Below are positions 1 to 7,101 of a stretch of 21,061 nucleotides of DNA, piece after piece (position 1 is the first letter of the stretch; each line of letters begins with the position of its first letter). The stretch is from T1Sed10-7 sp046483565 (GTDB lineage: Bacteria; Actinomycetota; Nitriliruptoria; Nitriliruptorales; Nitriliruptoraceae). The position numbers were made by a program, and so were the translations under genes. Under the pieces are notes generated by a model. The model made no database searches. It was not told where the DNA came from and was given only the letters and a program-made list of their open reading frames with translations. The DNA lies in contig JAWOCZ010000086.1 in NCBI GenBank assembly GCA_046483565.1, positions 1-21,061 of the forward strand. The letters are read 5' to 3'.

Positions 1-467
1 ACCATCGTGCGGCCCACCTGGACGCTGCCCTCGAACACGCTGTGGGCGAGGTGGTGTCCGTCATCGGTGAACAGGTACTCGTCGAACAGGCGGGCCAGCT
101 CCTCGATCGGGGCGTCGTCCCGGACGCGCATGAAGGTGAACTCGAAGAAGCCGATCACGACGGGCGCGAGCGCCACCCAGCGCTGCCCGCGATGCTCGAG
201 ATCCAACACCAGGCCGCGCCGCGCCATGTCCGTCAGCATCGCGTCCAGCTCGAGCGGGTCACGCCCCAGCCGCTCGGCCAACCGCTCCACCGCCACGATC
301 GAGGGCAGGTGGGCGGCGAGCGCCGCCTCCTCCTCGGTGAACAGCAGCCGCAGGATCGCGCGGAAGGCCGGGGTGTCCGGAGCACCGGTCGGCTGTCGGT
401 CCAGGCGTTGCTGGAGGTCGCGGTAGACGCCCGTGTCGGCCGCGACGGCGCCACTCGCGTGTCCCAT
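1..467 (-). CDS. N-terminal part of a winged-helix / 4Fe-4S-type protein (runs off the left edge)
   Basis: Partial gene; about 155 codons are visible from an ATG at 467, with no stop before the edge. A good ribosome site (GGGAGGGA, 471-478 on the minus strand) sets the start. The reading begins MGHASGAVAADTGVYRDLQQ and continues with a segment like LFTEEEAALAAHLP, a helix-turn-helix-like stretch (VERLAERLGRDPLELDAML), then MARRGLVLDLEHRG and a region rich in VIGFFEFTFMR. From memory this order (a short 'QRLD..PTGAP' lead, an LFT-EEA-A-LA helix, a wing, then a 'G-FEF-FMR' stretch) matches the front of a roughly 400-residue family that carries 4Fe-4S ferredoxin motifs near its C-terminus. Those cysteines would lie outside this window, so the iron-sulfur assignment is inference. 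A plain ArsR-like regulator is the alternative. It follows the membrane-protein gene on the same strand after 69 bp, so cotranscription is likely. Confidence 0.7.
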   Translation of the reverse strand, partial: MGHASGAVAADTGVYRDLQQRLDRQPTGAPDTPAFRAILRLLFTEEEAALAAHLPSIVAVERLAERLGRDPLELDAMLTDMARRGLVLDLEHRGQRWVALAPVVIGFFEFTFMRVRDDAPIEELARLFDEYLFTDDGHHLAHSVFEGSVQVGRTM

Positions 468-536
468 CGATCCCTCCCGCAGGTGCCGGCCGGGCCGACG
501 TTACGGTCGGGCTGCGACCCCCGGCAGAGGCGATGG

Positions 537-1385
537 TCACCCCGGCGGTGCCTGATCGGGTCGAGTACCCCCCGCCCCACCGGCGTCGGCCTGTGGTCGT
601 GGCGGCGTCGCGACCAGCCACCTGCCCGCCACCACGAGCACACCGACCAGCCCGATCATGCCGAGCACCGCCGGCGGGGTCACGATCAGGAACTCGGTCT
701 CGCGCACCTGGGCCAGGTCACCGATGGCGCTCGTGAGCTGGGGCACCGCGAAGACCAGCAGGATCGCGCCGCCGACGTCCTGGCGCAGCCGCGGAGCGAC
801 GAACAGCACCGCGGCTGCCACGGCCGCCCCCGTCAGGCTGGCGACGGCCTCGATCCCGTCGAGCCGGGACAGCTCCGTGCGCGCGAAGGAGCGCATGGCC
901 CCGGGCGGGGACAGCTCCAGGGTCTGCAGCGCGGTCGGGAGCCAGGCCAACACCGCCACCGCGACGTAGCCGCCGCCGGGGGCCGGCACGGCCCGACGCC
1001 AGCCGCCCCGCGGTCGCGACCACCAGGCCAGGATCGCCACGGACACCGCCAGCACCGACACCAGAGGCGGCCCGACGACGGCCAGCACCTCGAAGGCGCT
1101 GGCGGACCGCCACCAGGCCTCGGCCACCAGATCGGGCAGGCTGGGCAGCCCCGCCGCCACCAGCAGCGGCGCAGCGGCGAGCAGGACCGCGGTCCCCAGC
1201 CGCGGGCGACGCGCGCAGAGCAGCCAGGCCCCGGCCAGCCAGGGCAGCGGCGCGAGCACCGCCCATGCCCAGCGCAGTGCCGTGAGCTCGACGTCCGAGC
1301 CGATGAGCGAGATCGCGAGGCGCGCCTGCTGCTCGGTGACCAGGAACAGCAGGAGCTGGAGCGCGGCCACGACGACCGCGAGCAC
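537..1385 (-). CDS. Polytopic membrane protein, about eight helices, unknown function
   Basis: I do not recognise this 282-residue protein. It is strongly hydrophobic, with likely transmembrane helices near residues 2-18, 38-57, 64-80, 99-120, 139-156, 178-197, 205-223 and 234-256, and a short polar proline/glycine/alanine-rich tail (about 260-282). No catalytic or transport motif stands out. The start is uncertain: GTG at 1385 is the first usable start codon in an open frame that extends back almost to the end of glyS, but it has no Shine-Dalgarno match, and the upstream codons (RPNIRRLAA) would suit a cytoplasmic lead if a rarer start were used. It lies 112 bp downstream of glyS on the same strand with no promoter-like hexamer between, so it is probably transcribed from the glyS promoter. 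Confidence 0.72.
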   Translation of the reverse strand: MLAVVVAALQLLLFLVTEQQARLAISLIGSDVELTALRWAWAVLAPLPWLAGAWLLCARRPRLGTAVLLAAAPLLVAAGLPSLPDLVAEAWWRSASAFEVLAVVGPPLVSVLAVSVAILAWWSRPRGGWRRAVPAPGGGYVAVAVLAWLPTALQTLELSPPGAMRSFARTELSRLDGIEAVASLTGAAVAAAVLFVAPRLRQDVGGAILLVFAVPQLTSAIGDLAQVRETEFLIVTPPAVLGMIGLVGVLVVAGRWLVATPPRPQADAGGAGGTRPDQAPPG

Positions 1386-1497
1386 CGCGGCGAGACGGCG
1401 GATGTTCGGCCTTTGGATCGGAGGTCGCAGGGTAGGTCCCCGCCCCTGCTCGCCGCCCCCTGCTCCCGGGCCGGCGACCGGGTCGGTGTGCCTCAGC

Positions 1498-2919
1498 TCA
1501 GCAGCCCGGGAGCCGTTCGCTCAGGTAGGCCTCCAGGCGGTCGATGGCCACCCGCTCCTGGGTCATCGTGTCCCGGTCACGCACGGTCACCGCGCGGTCC
1601 TCGAGGGTGTCGAAGTCGACGGTGACACAGTAGGGCGTCCCGATCTCGTCCTGGCGGCGGTAACGGCGCCCGATCGACTGCGTCTCGTCGTACTCGCTCA
1701 TCCACCGCACCTTGACCAGATCGAACACCTCGCGCGCGGTCGGGGTCAACGTGTCCTTCTTCGACAGCGGGAGCACCGCGACCTTGTAGGGCGCGAGCCG
1801 CTTGTCGAGCTTGAGCACGACCCGCTCCTGGAGCTCGCCCTTGGCATCGGGTGCCGACTCCACGCGGTAGGCATCGAACAGGAAGGCGAGCGTGGCACGG
1901 GTGGCGCCGGCGGCCGGCTCGATCACGTAGGGGTGGTAGCGGCGATCGTTCGGCTGGTCGTAGTAGGTGAGGTCCTGGCCACTGGCCTCCTGGTGGGCCT
2001 TGAGATCGAAGTCGGTGCGATTGGCCAGGCCCTCGAGCTCGGACCATCCCATCGACACGTCCGGGAAGTAGTAGTCGATGTCGACGGTGCGCTTGGCGTA
2101 GTGCGACAGCTCGGCCGCGCCGTGCTCACGGATGCGCAGGTTCTCCGGACGGATACCGAGGTCGGTGTACCAGCGCAGTCGCTCATCGATCCAGTACTGG
2201 TGCCACTCCTCGTCGGTGCCGGGCTCGACGAAGTACTCCATCTCCATCTGCTCGAACTCGCGCGTGCGGAAGACGAAGTTGCCGGGGGTGATCTCGTTGC
2301 GGAACGACTTGCCCATCTGGGCGATGCCGAAGGGTGGCTTCCTGCGGGTCGTGCGCTGGATCGTCGAGAAGTCGACGAACATGCCCTGTGCGGTCTCGGG
2401 CCGCAGCCAGACCGTGGAACCCGCGGTCTCGACCGGCCCCATGTTCGTCTGGAACATCAGGTTGAAGCTGCGCGGATCACCCAGCGTGTCGGCCTTGCAG
2501 GTCGGGCAGATCAGATCGCCCTCGGCGTCCTCGGCGCCGAGCTGCTCCTCGCGCAGGTGGTCCTCACGGAAGCGCTGATGGCACTTGGCGCACTCCACCA
2601 ACGGATCGGAGAAGTTGGCCAGGTGCCCCGAGGCCTGCCAGACCTCGGTGGGACCGAGGATCGCCTGTTCCATCCCGACGACCTCGTCCCGCAGCTGCAC
2701 CATGGCACGCCACCACTGACGCTTGACGTTCTCCTTGAGCTCCACCCCGAGCGGGCCGTAGTCCCAGGTGGACCGCACCCCGCCGTAGATCTCCGCGGTC
2801 GGGAAGATGAGGCCGCGGGTCTTGCACAGCTCGACGATCGTCTTGAGCTCGACGGTGACGCTCGGCCCCGACACCGCCTGCGCGGCAGGAGCGGTCGGGG
2901 TGGACGGGTGGTCGCTCAC
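1498..2919 (-). CDS. glyS: Glycyl-tRNA synthetase, homodimeric class II type
   Basis: Charges tRNA-Gly with glycine in the cytoplasm. At 473 residues this is the single-chain alpha2 bacterial/eukaryotic-type enzyme, not the alpha2beta2 form. The N-terminal signature IYGGVRSTWDYGPLGVELK lies near residues 44-62. A four-cysteine zinc-knuckle insertion is present (C110, C113, C138, C141). Class II motif 2 is FRNEITPGNFVFRTREFEQ (about 206-224) with R207 and E209, and motif 3 is near GATRATLAFLFDAY (338-351) with R341. The anticodon-binding domain follows from about residue 370 (APYKVAVLPLSKKD). The GTG start at 2919 gives the expected length; the ribosome site is weak. It is divergent from the tocopherol-cyclase-like gene, with a shared promoter region about 90 bases upstream. 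No T-box specifier stem is evident in the short leader. Confidence 0.97.
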   Translation of the reverse strand: MSDHPSTPTAPAAQAVSGPSVTVELKTIVELCKTRGLIFPTAEIYGGVRSTWDYGPLGVELKENVKRQWWRAMVQLRDEVVGMEQAILGPTEVWQASGHLANFSDPLVECAKCHQRFREDHLREEQLGAEDAEGDLICPTCKADTLGDPRSFNLMFQTNMGPVETAGSTVWLRPETAQGMFVDFSTIQRTTRRKPPFGIAQMGKSFRNEITPGNFVFRTREFEQMEMEYFVEPGTDEEWHQYWIDERLRWYTDLGIRPENLRIREHGAAELSHYAKRTVDIDYYFPDVSMGWSELEGLANRTDFDLKAHQEASGQDLTYYDQPNDRRYHPYVIEPAAGATRATLAFLFDAYRVESAPDAKGELQERVVLKLDKRLAPYKVAVLPLSKKDTLTPTAREVFDLVKVRWMSEYDETQSIGRRYRRQDEIGTPYCVTVDFDTLEDRAVTVRDRDTMTQERVAIDRLEAYLSERLPGC

Positions 2920-2975
2920 GGTGGACTCGTTGCTCGACGACGGACCCCGCCACTGGCGGTGGGGGGCGGTGGTGC

Positions 2976-2997
2976 CGGGCCGGCCTGCGCCGGCCCG
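2976..2997 (-). other. Perfect GC stem-loop in the glyS leader
   Basis: Nine paired bases (CGGGCCGGC / GCCGGCCCG) close a 4-base loop. If glyS is transcribed from the TACCCT hexamer read on the minus strand at 3012-3007, the stem would sit at the extreme 5' end of the glyS mRNA. It lies upstream of both divergent genes, so a terminator role is unlikely; mRNA stabilisation or a leader role is possible. It is short enough to be a chance product of high GC. Confidence 0.35.
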
Positions 2998-3005
2998 AAC
3001 CGGGA

Positions 3006-3012
3006 TAGGGTA
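3006..3012. promoter_or_regulatory. Overlapping divergent -10 boxes for glyS and the tocopherol-cyclase-like gene
   Basis: TAGGGTA reads as TAGGGT on the plus strand (3006-3011) and TACCCT on the minus strand (3012-3007). Both fit the TA-S-S-S-T hexamer found before most lead genes here. Predicted starts are near 3018 (plus, leader about 54) and near 3000 (minus, leader about 80). No good -35 is visible for either. Confidence 0.45.
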
Positions 3013-3071
3013 GCCGCGGCGCCGTCCGGCACGGCCCGTGCTCGACGGGCGCCGAAGCCGGAGGAGACACC

Positions 3072-4049
3072 GTGGTCGAGCTGCTGCACCCGGAGCGCTA
3101 CCACGGACACCGCCGCCGACCGCCCTTCTTCGAGGGGTGGTACTTCAAGCTCGTCGACGCGAGCGGGTCCGCGCGGTACGCGGTCATCCCCGGCATCTTC
3201 CTCAGCGAGGATCCCGCGCAGCACCACGCGTTCGTGCAGGTGTTGGATGGCACGACCGGAGCGGCCAGCTACCACCGCTACCCCACCGAGGCCTTCCGTG
3301 CTGCCGAGGACCGCTTCGAGGTCCAGATCGCGGACAACCGGTTCAGCCTGACCGGCCTGCACCTGGACATCGACGACGGACGGCGACGGGTGACCGCGGA
3401 GGTGGCCCTGGGGCCCCTGACGCCCTGGCCCGTGCGTGCATGGTCGCCCGGGGTGATGGGGCCCTACGCGCTGATCCCACGCATGGAGTGCAACCACGGG
3501 GTGCTCAGCTTCGACCACCGCCTCGACGGTCACCTGCGGATCGACGGAACGAGCGTCGACCTCGACGCCGGCCGTGGCTACCTCGAGAAGGACTGGGGCG
3601 CGGCCTTCCCGGCCGGCTACGTGTGGATGCAGAGCAACCACTTCGCCACCGTCGGCACGAGCCTGGTCGCCTCCATCGCCATCGTGCCGTGGTTGCGCTC
3701 GGCGTTCCCCGGCTTCCTCGTCGGGCTGCGCCACGACGGCACCCTGCACCGGTTCGCCACCTACACCGGCGCCCGCACCGAGGCGCTGCGGTTGACCGAC
3801 GACCATGTCGAGTGGACCGTGGTCGATCGGCACCGACGGCTCACGATCCGTGCCCACCGTGCTGCCGCCGGGCTCCTGCTCGGGCCGACCCGGGAGCGGA
3901 TGGAGAGCCGCGTCGGCGAGACGATGCTGGCGGAGCTCGAGGTCCGCCTGGAGGACCGTCGCACCCGCACGATCCTGGAAGGCACCGGACGTCATGCCGG
4001 CCTCGAGGTCCACGGCGATCTGGAGCAGCTGCTGGCCCTGCAGGCGTGA
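3072..4049 (+). CDS. Tocopherol cyclase family protein
   Basis: 325 residues; the GTG start at 3072 is fixed by a strong ribosome site (GGAGGAG, 3060-3066). Conserved features of the tocopherol-cyclase family (a lipocalin-like beta barrel related to AttH/CrtC-type proteins) are clear: RRPPFFEGWYFKLVD (15-29), YAVIPGIFL (36-44), HAFVQV (52-57), a WSPGVMGPYALIPRMECNHG region (124-143), and EKDWGAAFP...YVWMQSNHF (about 172-191). Plant and cyanobacterial members cyclise prenylquinols to tocopherols. Bacterial homologues outside cyanobacteria are widespread and mostly of unknown substrate. No other tocopherol gene (HPT, MPBQ methyltransferase) is in the window, so a role on another prenylated or hydrophobic substrate is more likely; the exact reaction cannot be read from sequence. 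It has no signal peptide, and its promoter region is shared with divergent glyS. Confidence 0.9.
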   Translation: MVELLHPERYHGHRRRPPFFEGWYFKLVDASGSARYAVIPGIFLSEDPAQHHAFVQVLDGTTGAASYHRYPTEAFRAAEDRFEVQIADNRFSLTGLHLDIDDGRRRVTAEVALGPLTPWPVRAWSPGVMGPYALIPRMECNHGVLSFDHRLDGHLRIDGTSVDLDAGRGYLEKDWGAAFPAGYVWMQSNHFATVGTSLVASIAIVPWLRSAFPGFLVGLRHDGTLHRFATYTGARTEALRLTDDHVEWTVVDRHRRLTIRAHRAAAGLLLGPTRERMESRVGETMLAELEVRLEDRRTRTILEGTGRHAGLEVHGDLEQLLALQA

Positions 4050-4072
4050 CCGCCCCGGGTGACGGCGGGCTG

Positions 4073-4090
4073 CGGGCGGCGGGCCGCCCG
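4073..4090 (+). terminator. Possible GC-rich stem-loop after the tocopherol-cyclase-like gene
   Basis: CGGGCGG and CCGCCCG pair around a CGGG loop, 24 bases after the stop at 4049. No T-run follows. It could end the first transcript before the ClC promoter at 4126, but GC-rich stems are common by chance in this sequence. Confidence 0.3.
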
Positions 4091-4125
4091 GCGCGACCCA
4101 CCGGCGGTCCGCGCGGGGCAGCGGT

Positions 4126-4131
4126 TAGCGT
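4126..4131 (+). promoter_or_regulatory. -10 box (TAGCGT) for a predicted leaderless ClC mRNA
   Basis: TAGCGT ends 7 bases before ATG 4139, the spacing expected when transcription starts at the A of the start codon. There is no Shine-Dalgarno before 4139, which agrees with leaderless translation. No -35 match is evident. Confidence 0.5.
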
Positions 4132-4138
4132 GCGCGAC

Positions 4139-6175
4139 ATGGCGCAACGACTCCACCACCTCCTCGGCCTCGTCCGCCGACGGCTGCGGCATCCCGGTGC
4201 CATCGAGCCGGTCATGCTGACCCTGGCCGGCGTCACGGGCCTGCTCACCGGCACCATGGTCTGGGTGCTGATCAGCCTGGTGGAGCTCGTGCAGTTCCTG
4301 GTGTGGTCGACCCGGGTGCCACCCTGGCAGCTCGTGGCCGTCCCGACGCTCGGTGGTCTGGTCGTCGGTCTCCTGGTCAGTCGAGTCGTGCCGGAGGCCA
4401 GGGGCGGTGGCGTCGTGACCACGATGGAGTCGTTGGCCGTGCGTGGCGGCCACCTGCGCGGTCGGGTCCCACTGGCCGGCACCCTGGCCACCGGTCTGGC
4501 TCTGGGGACCGGTGCCTCGGGCGGACGCGAGGGACCGATCGTGTTGATCGGTGGGGCGATCGGCTCCCTCGTCGGACGGCTGCTGCCGCTGGACGAGGAA
4601 CGCACCCGTTCGATGGTTGCCGCGGGCGCCGCGGCCGGGATCGGCGCCACCTTCAACGCCCCGATCGGCGGCATGCTGTTCGCGATCGAGTTGCTGCTGG
4701 GGGGCATCCGCAGATCCGGCTCACTCCAGGCGGTGGTCGTCGCCTCCGTGGTCAGTGCCGTGACCGCACGTCAACTCGTCGGTGAGGACCTCCCGCTGTT
4801 CCAGGCCCGCCCGGGGCTCGGCCTCGGTGAGCCGGTCGAGCTGCTGCTGTACGCGGCCCTCGGTCTGGCCGCGGTGCTGGTCGCCTGGGGCTTCCGAACC
4901 CTCGGCACCGCGTCCCGGGAGCTCTTCTCGCGGGTCAACAGCCGTGTCGGCGCCCCGTTGGGCGCGGCGCTCGGCGGGCTGGGCGTCGGCCTGATCGCGC
5001 TGGCGTTCCCCGAGGTGCTCGGCGAGGGGTCCGACCTGCCCGGGATCGACGGCGCCCGCGAGCCCATCCAGGCGATGCTCGACGGGGGGTTCGGGCTGGA
5101 GTGGAGCGCTGCCGGGCTGCTCGTGCTGCTGGTGCTGGCCAAATTGCTCGCGACGTCGCTGTCGGTCGGATCGGGCTCGGCGGTCGGCATCTTCGCCCCC
5201 ACCCTGTTCACCGGTGCCGCGCTCGGCGGCGCGTTCGGGATCGCCGCGACCCAACTGATCAGCACCGAGACCGCCGATCCCGGCGGCTTCGCCCTGGTGG
5301 GGATGGCGGCGGTCTTCGCCGCGACCGTGCGAGCGCCGCTGACCGCGATCATCATCGTGTTCGAGTTGACCGGCAGCTACGACCTCGTGCTCCCGCTGAT
5401 GCTCGCGGTCGGCATCGCGATGTTCATCACCGAGATGCTCGGCTGGGAATCGATCTACCTGTGGCACCTGCGCGAGCGAGGGGTGATCTACGGTCAACCC
5501 GACGACCTCGACGTCCTCCAGTTGGTCACCGTCGAGGAGGTCATGTCGGCCGCCGACATCACCGTCACGCCGGAGACCAGCGTCGAGGAGCTGCGGGCCC
5601 TGTTCGCCGCCGGCGGGGCCCATGGCTACGTGGTGGTGGACGAGCAGGACCGACTGGTCGGTGTCGTCGCCGCTTCGGACCTCGAGCGCCCCGGTGACAC
5701 CGCCGAGGAGATCTGCACCCGTCGGGTCGTCACCGTGGGCCCGAGCGATCCGGTCTTCCGAGCGGTGCGCCGCATGGCCAGCCTGGACATCGGTCGCGTC
5801 CCGGTGCTCGATCCGATCGATCGGCGGGTCGTCGGCGTCTTCCGTCGTGCCGACGTGGTCCGTGCCTACCAGCGCGGCATCACCCGCAGCCTCGGATCCC
5901 AGCAACGGGCCCAGGCCGGACGACTGCGTGACCTCAGCGGCGTCCGCTTCGTCGAGGTGGTGGTCGCCCCGGACTCGCCGCTGGCCGATGCGCTCGTCCG
6001 GGACGTGCGCTGGCCACCGAAGACGGTGCTGACGAGCATCCGTCGGTCCGGGGAGGTCGTGGTCCCCACCGGTGACACCCAGCTGCGAGGCGGCGACGAG
6101 CTGGTCGTGCTGACCGGCCAGGGTGACGACCTCACGAAACTGGTCACCCAGAGCCAACCAGGGCCAGCCGGCTGA
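4139..6175 (+). CDS. ClC chloride channel/antiporter with tandem CBS and TrkA-C-like domains
   Basis: 678 residues from ATG 4139. The open frame runs much further upstream, but the ClC homology begins here and a -10 box sits directly before it; GTG 4130 is the near alternative. The membrane domain (about 20-450) carries the gating motif GREGP (129-133, glutamate E131), FNAPIGGMLFAIE (172-184), GIFAP (350-354) and the anion-coordinating tyrosine region WESIYLW (Y440). The first selectivity motif, usually GSGIP, reads GGGVV after PEAR (about 89-93). The residue matching the internal proton glutamate of E. coli ClC (E203) is leucine (L185). Two CBS domains follow (about 466-520 and 525-580), then a TrkA-C-like domain (about 598-672; RFVEVVVAPDSPLADA ... 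LRGGDELVVLTG), as found in K+ channel regulators. It likely moves Cl- or a related anion across the inner membrane, gated by a nucleotide or second messenger through the CBS/TrkA-C part. Whether it is H+-coupled or a channel is open. Confidence 0.95.
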   Translation: MAQRLHHLLGLVRRRLRHPGAIEPVMLTLAGVTGLLTGTMVWVLISLVELVQFLVWSTRVPPWQLVAVPTLGGLVVGLLVSRVVPEARGGGVVTTMESLAVRGGHLRGRVPLAGTLATGLALGTGASGGREGPIVLIGGAIGSLVGRLLPLDEERTRSMVAAGAAAGIGATFNAPIGGMLFAIELLLGGIRRSGSLQAVVVASVVSAVTARQLVGEDLPLFQARPGLGLGEPVELLLYAALGLAAVLVAWGFRTLGTASRELFSRVNSRVGAPLGAALGGLGVGLIALAFPEVLGEGSDLPGIDGAREPIQAMLDGGFGLEWSAAGLLVLLVLAKLLATSLSVGSGSAVGIFAPTLFTGAALGGAFGIAATQLISTETADPGGFALVGMAAVFAATVRAPLTAIIIVFELTGSYDLVLPLMLAVGIAMFITEMLGWESIYLWHLRERGVIYGQPDDLDVLQLVTVEEVMSAADITVTPETSVEELRALFAAGGAHGYVVVDEQDRLVGVVAASDLERPGDTAEEICTRRVVTVGPSDPVFRAVRRMASLDIGRVPVLDPIDRRVVGVFRRADVVRAYQRGITRSLGSQQRAQAGRLRDLSGVRFVEVVVAPDSPLADALVRDVRWPPKTVLTSIRRSGEVVVPTGDTQLRGGDELVVLTGQGDDLTKLVTQSQPGPAG

Positions 6176-6185
6176 CCGAGAGCAC

Positions 6186-6191
6186 TAGGCT
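6186..6191 (+). promoter_or_regulatory. -10 box (TAGGCT) before the thioesterase gene
   Basis: TAGGCT lies 10 bases after the ClC stop and 50 bases before the GTG at 6242, predicting a start near 6198 and a leader of about 44 bases. It suggests the thioesterase can be transcribed independently of ClC. No -35 is visible. Confidence 0.35.
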
Positions 6192-6241
6192 CCCGGCCTC
6201 GCCCGGCCGACCACCGGGATCGGACCATCGGAGCAGCAGGG

Positions 6242-7081
6242 GTGGGCAGGACGGACCGGTTCACACGCGACACCGCGGTCCAGGCCCTCGGTCCGGACCG
6301 CTACCGGGGACGGATCGACCCGGGTTGGTCGGTCGTGGACGGGATGGCACCCAACGGCGGCTACGTGATGGCGCTCGCCGCTCGGGCCATGCGGACCGGG
6401 CTCCCCCATCCTGATCCCGTCTCCCTCACCGCCCACTTCCTCGCTCCGCCGGACCCCGGCGAGATCGACATCGAGGTGGAGCTGGTGCGATCGAGCCCGC
6501 GGCACACCACGGTGGCAGCCACGCTCTGGCAGTCGGACCGGCAGCTGACCCGCCTGCTCGGCACCTTCGCGGACCTCGCACGTGCCGAGGGACCGGACCG
6601 TGTCGACCTGACGCCGCCCGGCTTCCCACCGGTCCAGGACTGCCTCGACACGACCAGGGCTGCCGCCGAGCGGGCCGCGAGCGGGCAGCTGCCGAGCTTC
6701 CCGATCCAGCAGCGCTTCGACCACCGACAACCTCCCGAACTCGCGGCGTGGGCCGTCGGCCAGCCGACCGGCCGCGGGGAGATGGGGGGCTATCTGCGCT
6801 TCGCGGACGCCACGGAGGGCGATGCGATCGACACGCTGGGGCTGCTGGTGGTGGCCGACTGCCTGGCACCGGCGGTGTTCAACACCTTCGGCCGCACCTC
6901 CTGGGTGCCGACGATCGAGCTGACCGTGCAGGTCCGCGGCCGACCGCTGCCGGGCTACCTCGCCGCCGCCTTCCACACCCGTGCCATCACGCACGGCTAC
7001 CTGGAGGAGGACGGCGAGATCTGGGATGCTGGTGGCAACCTGGTGGCGCTGTCCCGGCAGCTCGCCCTGGCGCCGCGCTGA
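6242..7081 (+). CDS. Acyl-CoA thioesterase family protein (double hotdog, TesB-like)
   Basis: 279 residues. The pattern is that of two fused hotdog domains: the N-terminal half has WSVVDGMAPNGGYVMALAARA (about 30-50) and SLTAHFLAPPDPGEIDIEVELVR (about 60-82), and the C-terminal half has WVPTIELTVQVRGRP (about 221-235) ending in DGEIWDAGGNLVALSRQLA (about 257-275), a typical close of this family. Relatives hydrolyse acyl-CoA thioesters in the cytoplasm; chain-length preference cannot be read here. The GTG start at 6242 has only a weak upstream purine run (GGAGCAGCAGG). It is convergent with the DUF2510 gene, the two stops being about 20 bp apart. A non-catalytic hotdog-fold role cannot be excluded. 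Confidence 0.88.
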   Translation: MGRTDRFTRDTAVQALGPDRYRGRIDPGWSVVDGMAPNGGYVMALAARAMRTGLPHPDPVSLTAHFLAPPDPGEIDIEVELVRSSPRHTTVAATLWQSDRQLTRLLGTFADLARAEGPDRVDLTPPGFPPVQDCLDTTRAAAERAASGQLPSFPIQQRFDHRQPPELAAWAVGQPTGRGEMGGYLRFADATEGDAIDTLGLLVVADCLAPAVFNTFGRTSWVPTIELTVQVRGRPLPGYLAAAFHTRAITHGYLEEDGEIWDAGGNLVALSRQLALAPR

Positions 7082-7101
7082 CGGATGCCGCTCCCCCCGG
7101 C

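Noticed and set aside
42..1625. 527-residue plus-strand frame at the left end
   Set aside because: Repetitive Arg/His/Gly/Gln composition typical of antisense reading; the minus strand carries a coherent membrane protein and a good start with ribosome site.
2916..4013. 365-residue minus-strand frame opposite the tocopherol-cyclase-like gene
   Set aside because: No recognisable motif and it overlaps a plus-strand gene with strong family signatures and ribosome site.
3038..4138. Upstream extension of the ClC reading frame by about 360 codons
   Set aside because: It overlaps the tocopherol-cyclase-like gene in another frame, has Arg-rich nonsense composition, and ClC homology and the -10 box both begin at 4126-4139.
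4721..6157. 478-residue minus-strand open frame over the ClC gene
   Set aside because: Antisense shadow; low-complexity His/Gln/Asp/Arg composition, no ribosome site, no domain, while the plus strand encodes an intact ClC.
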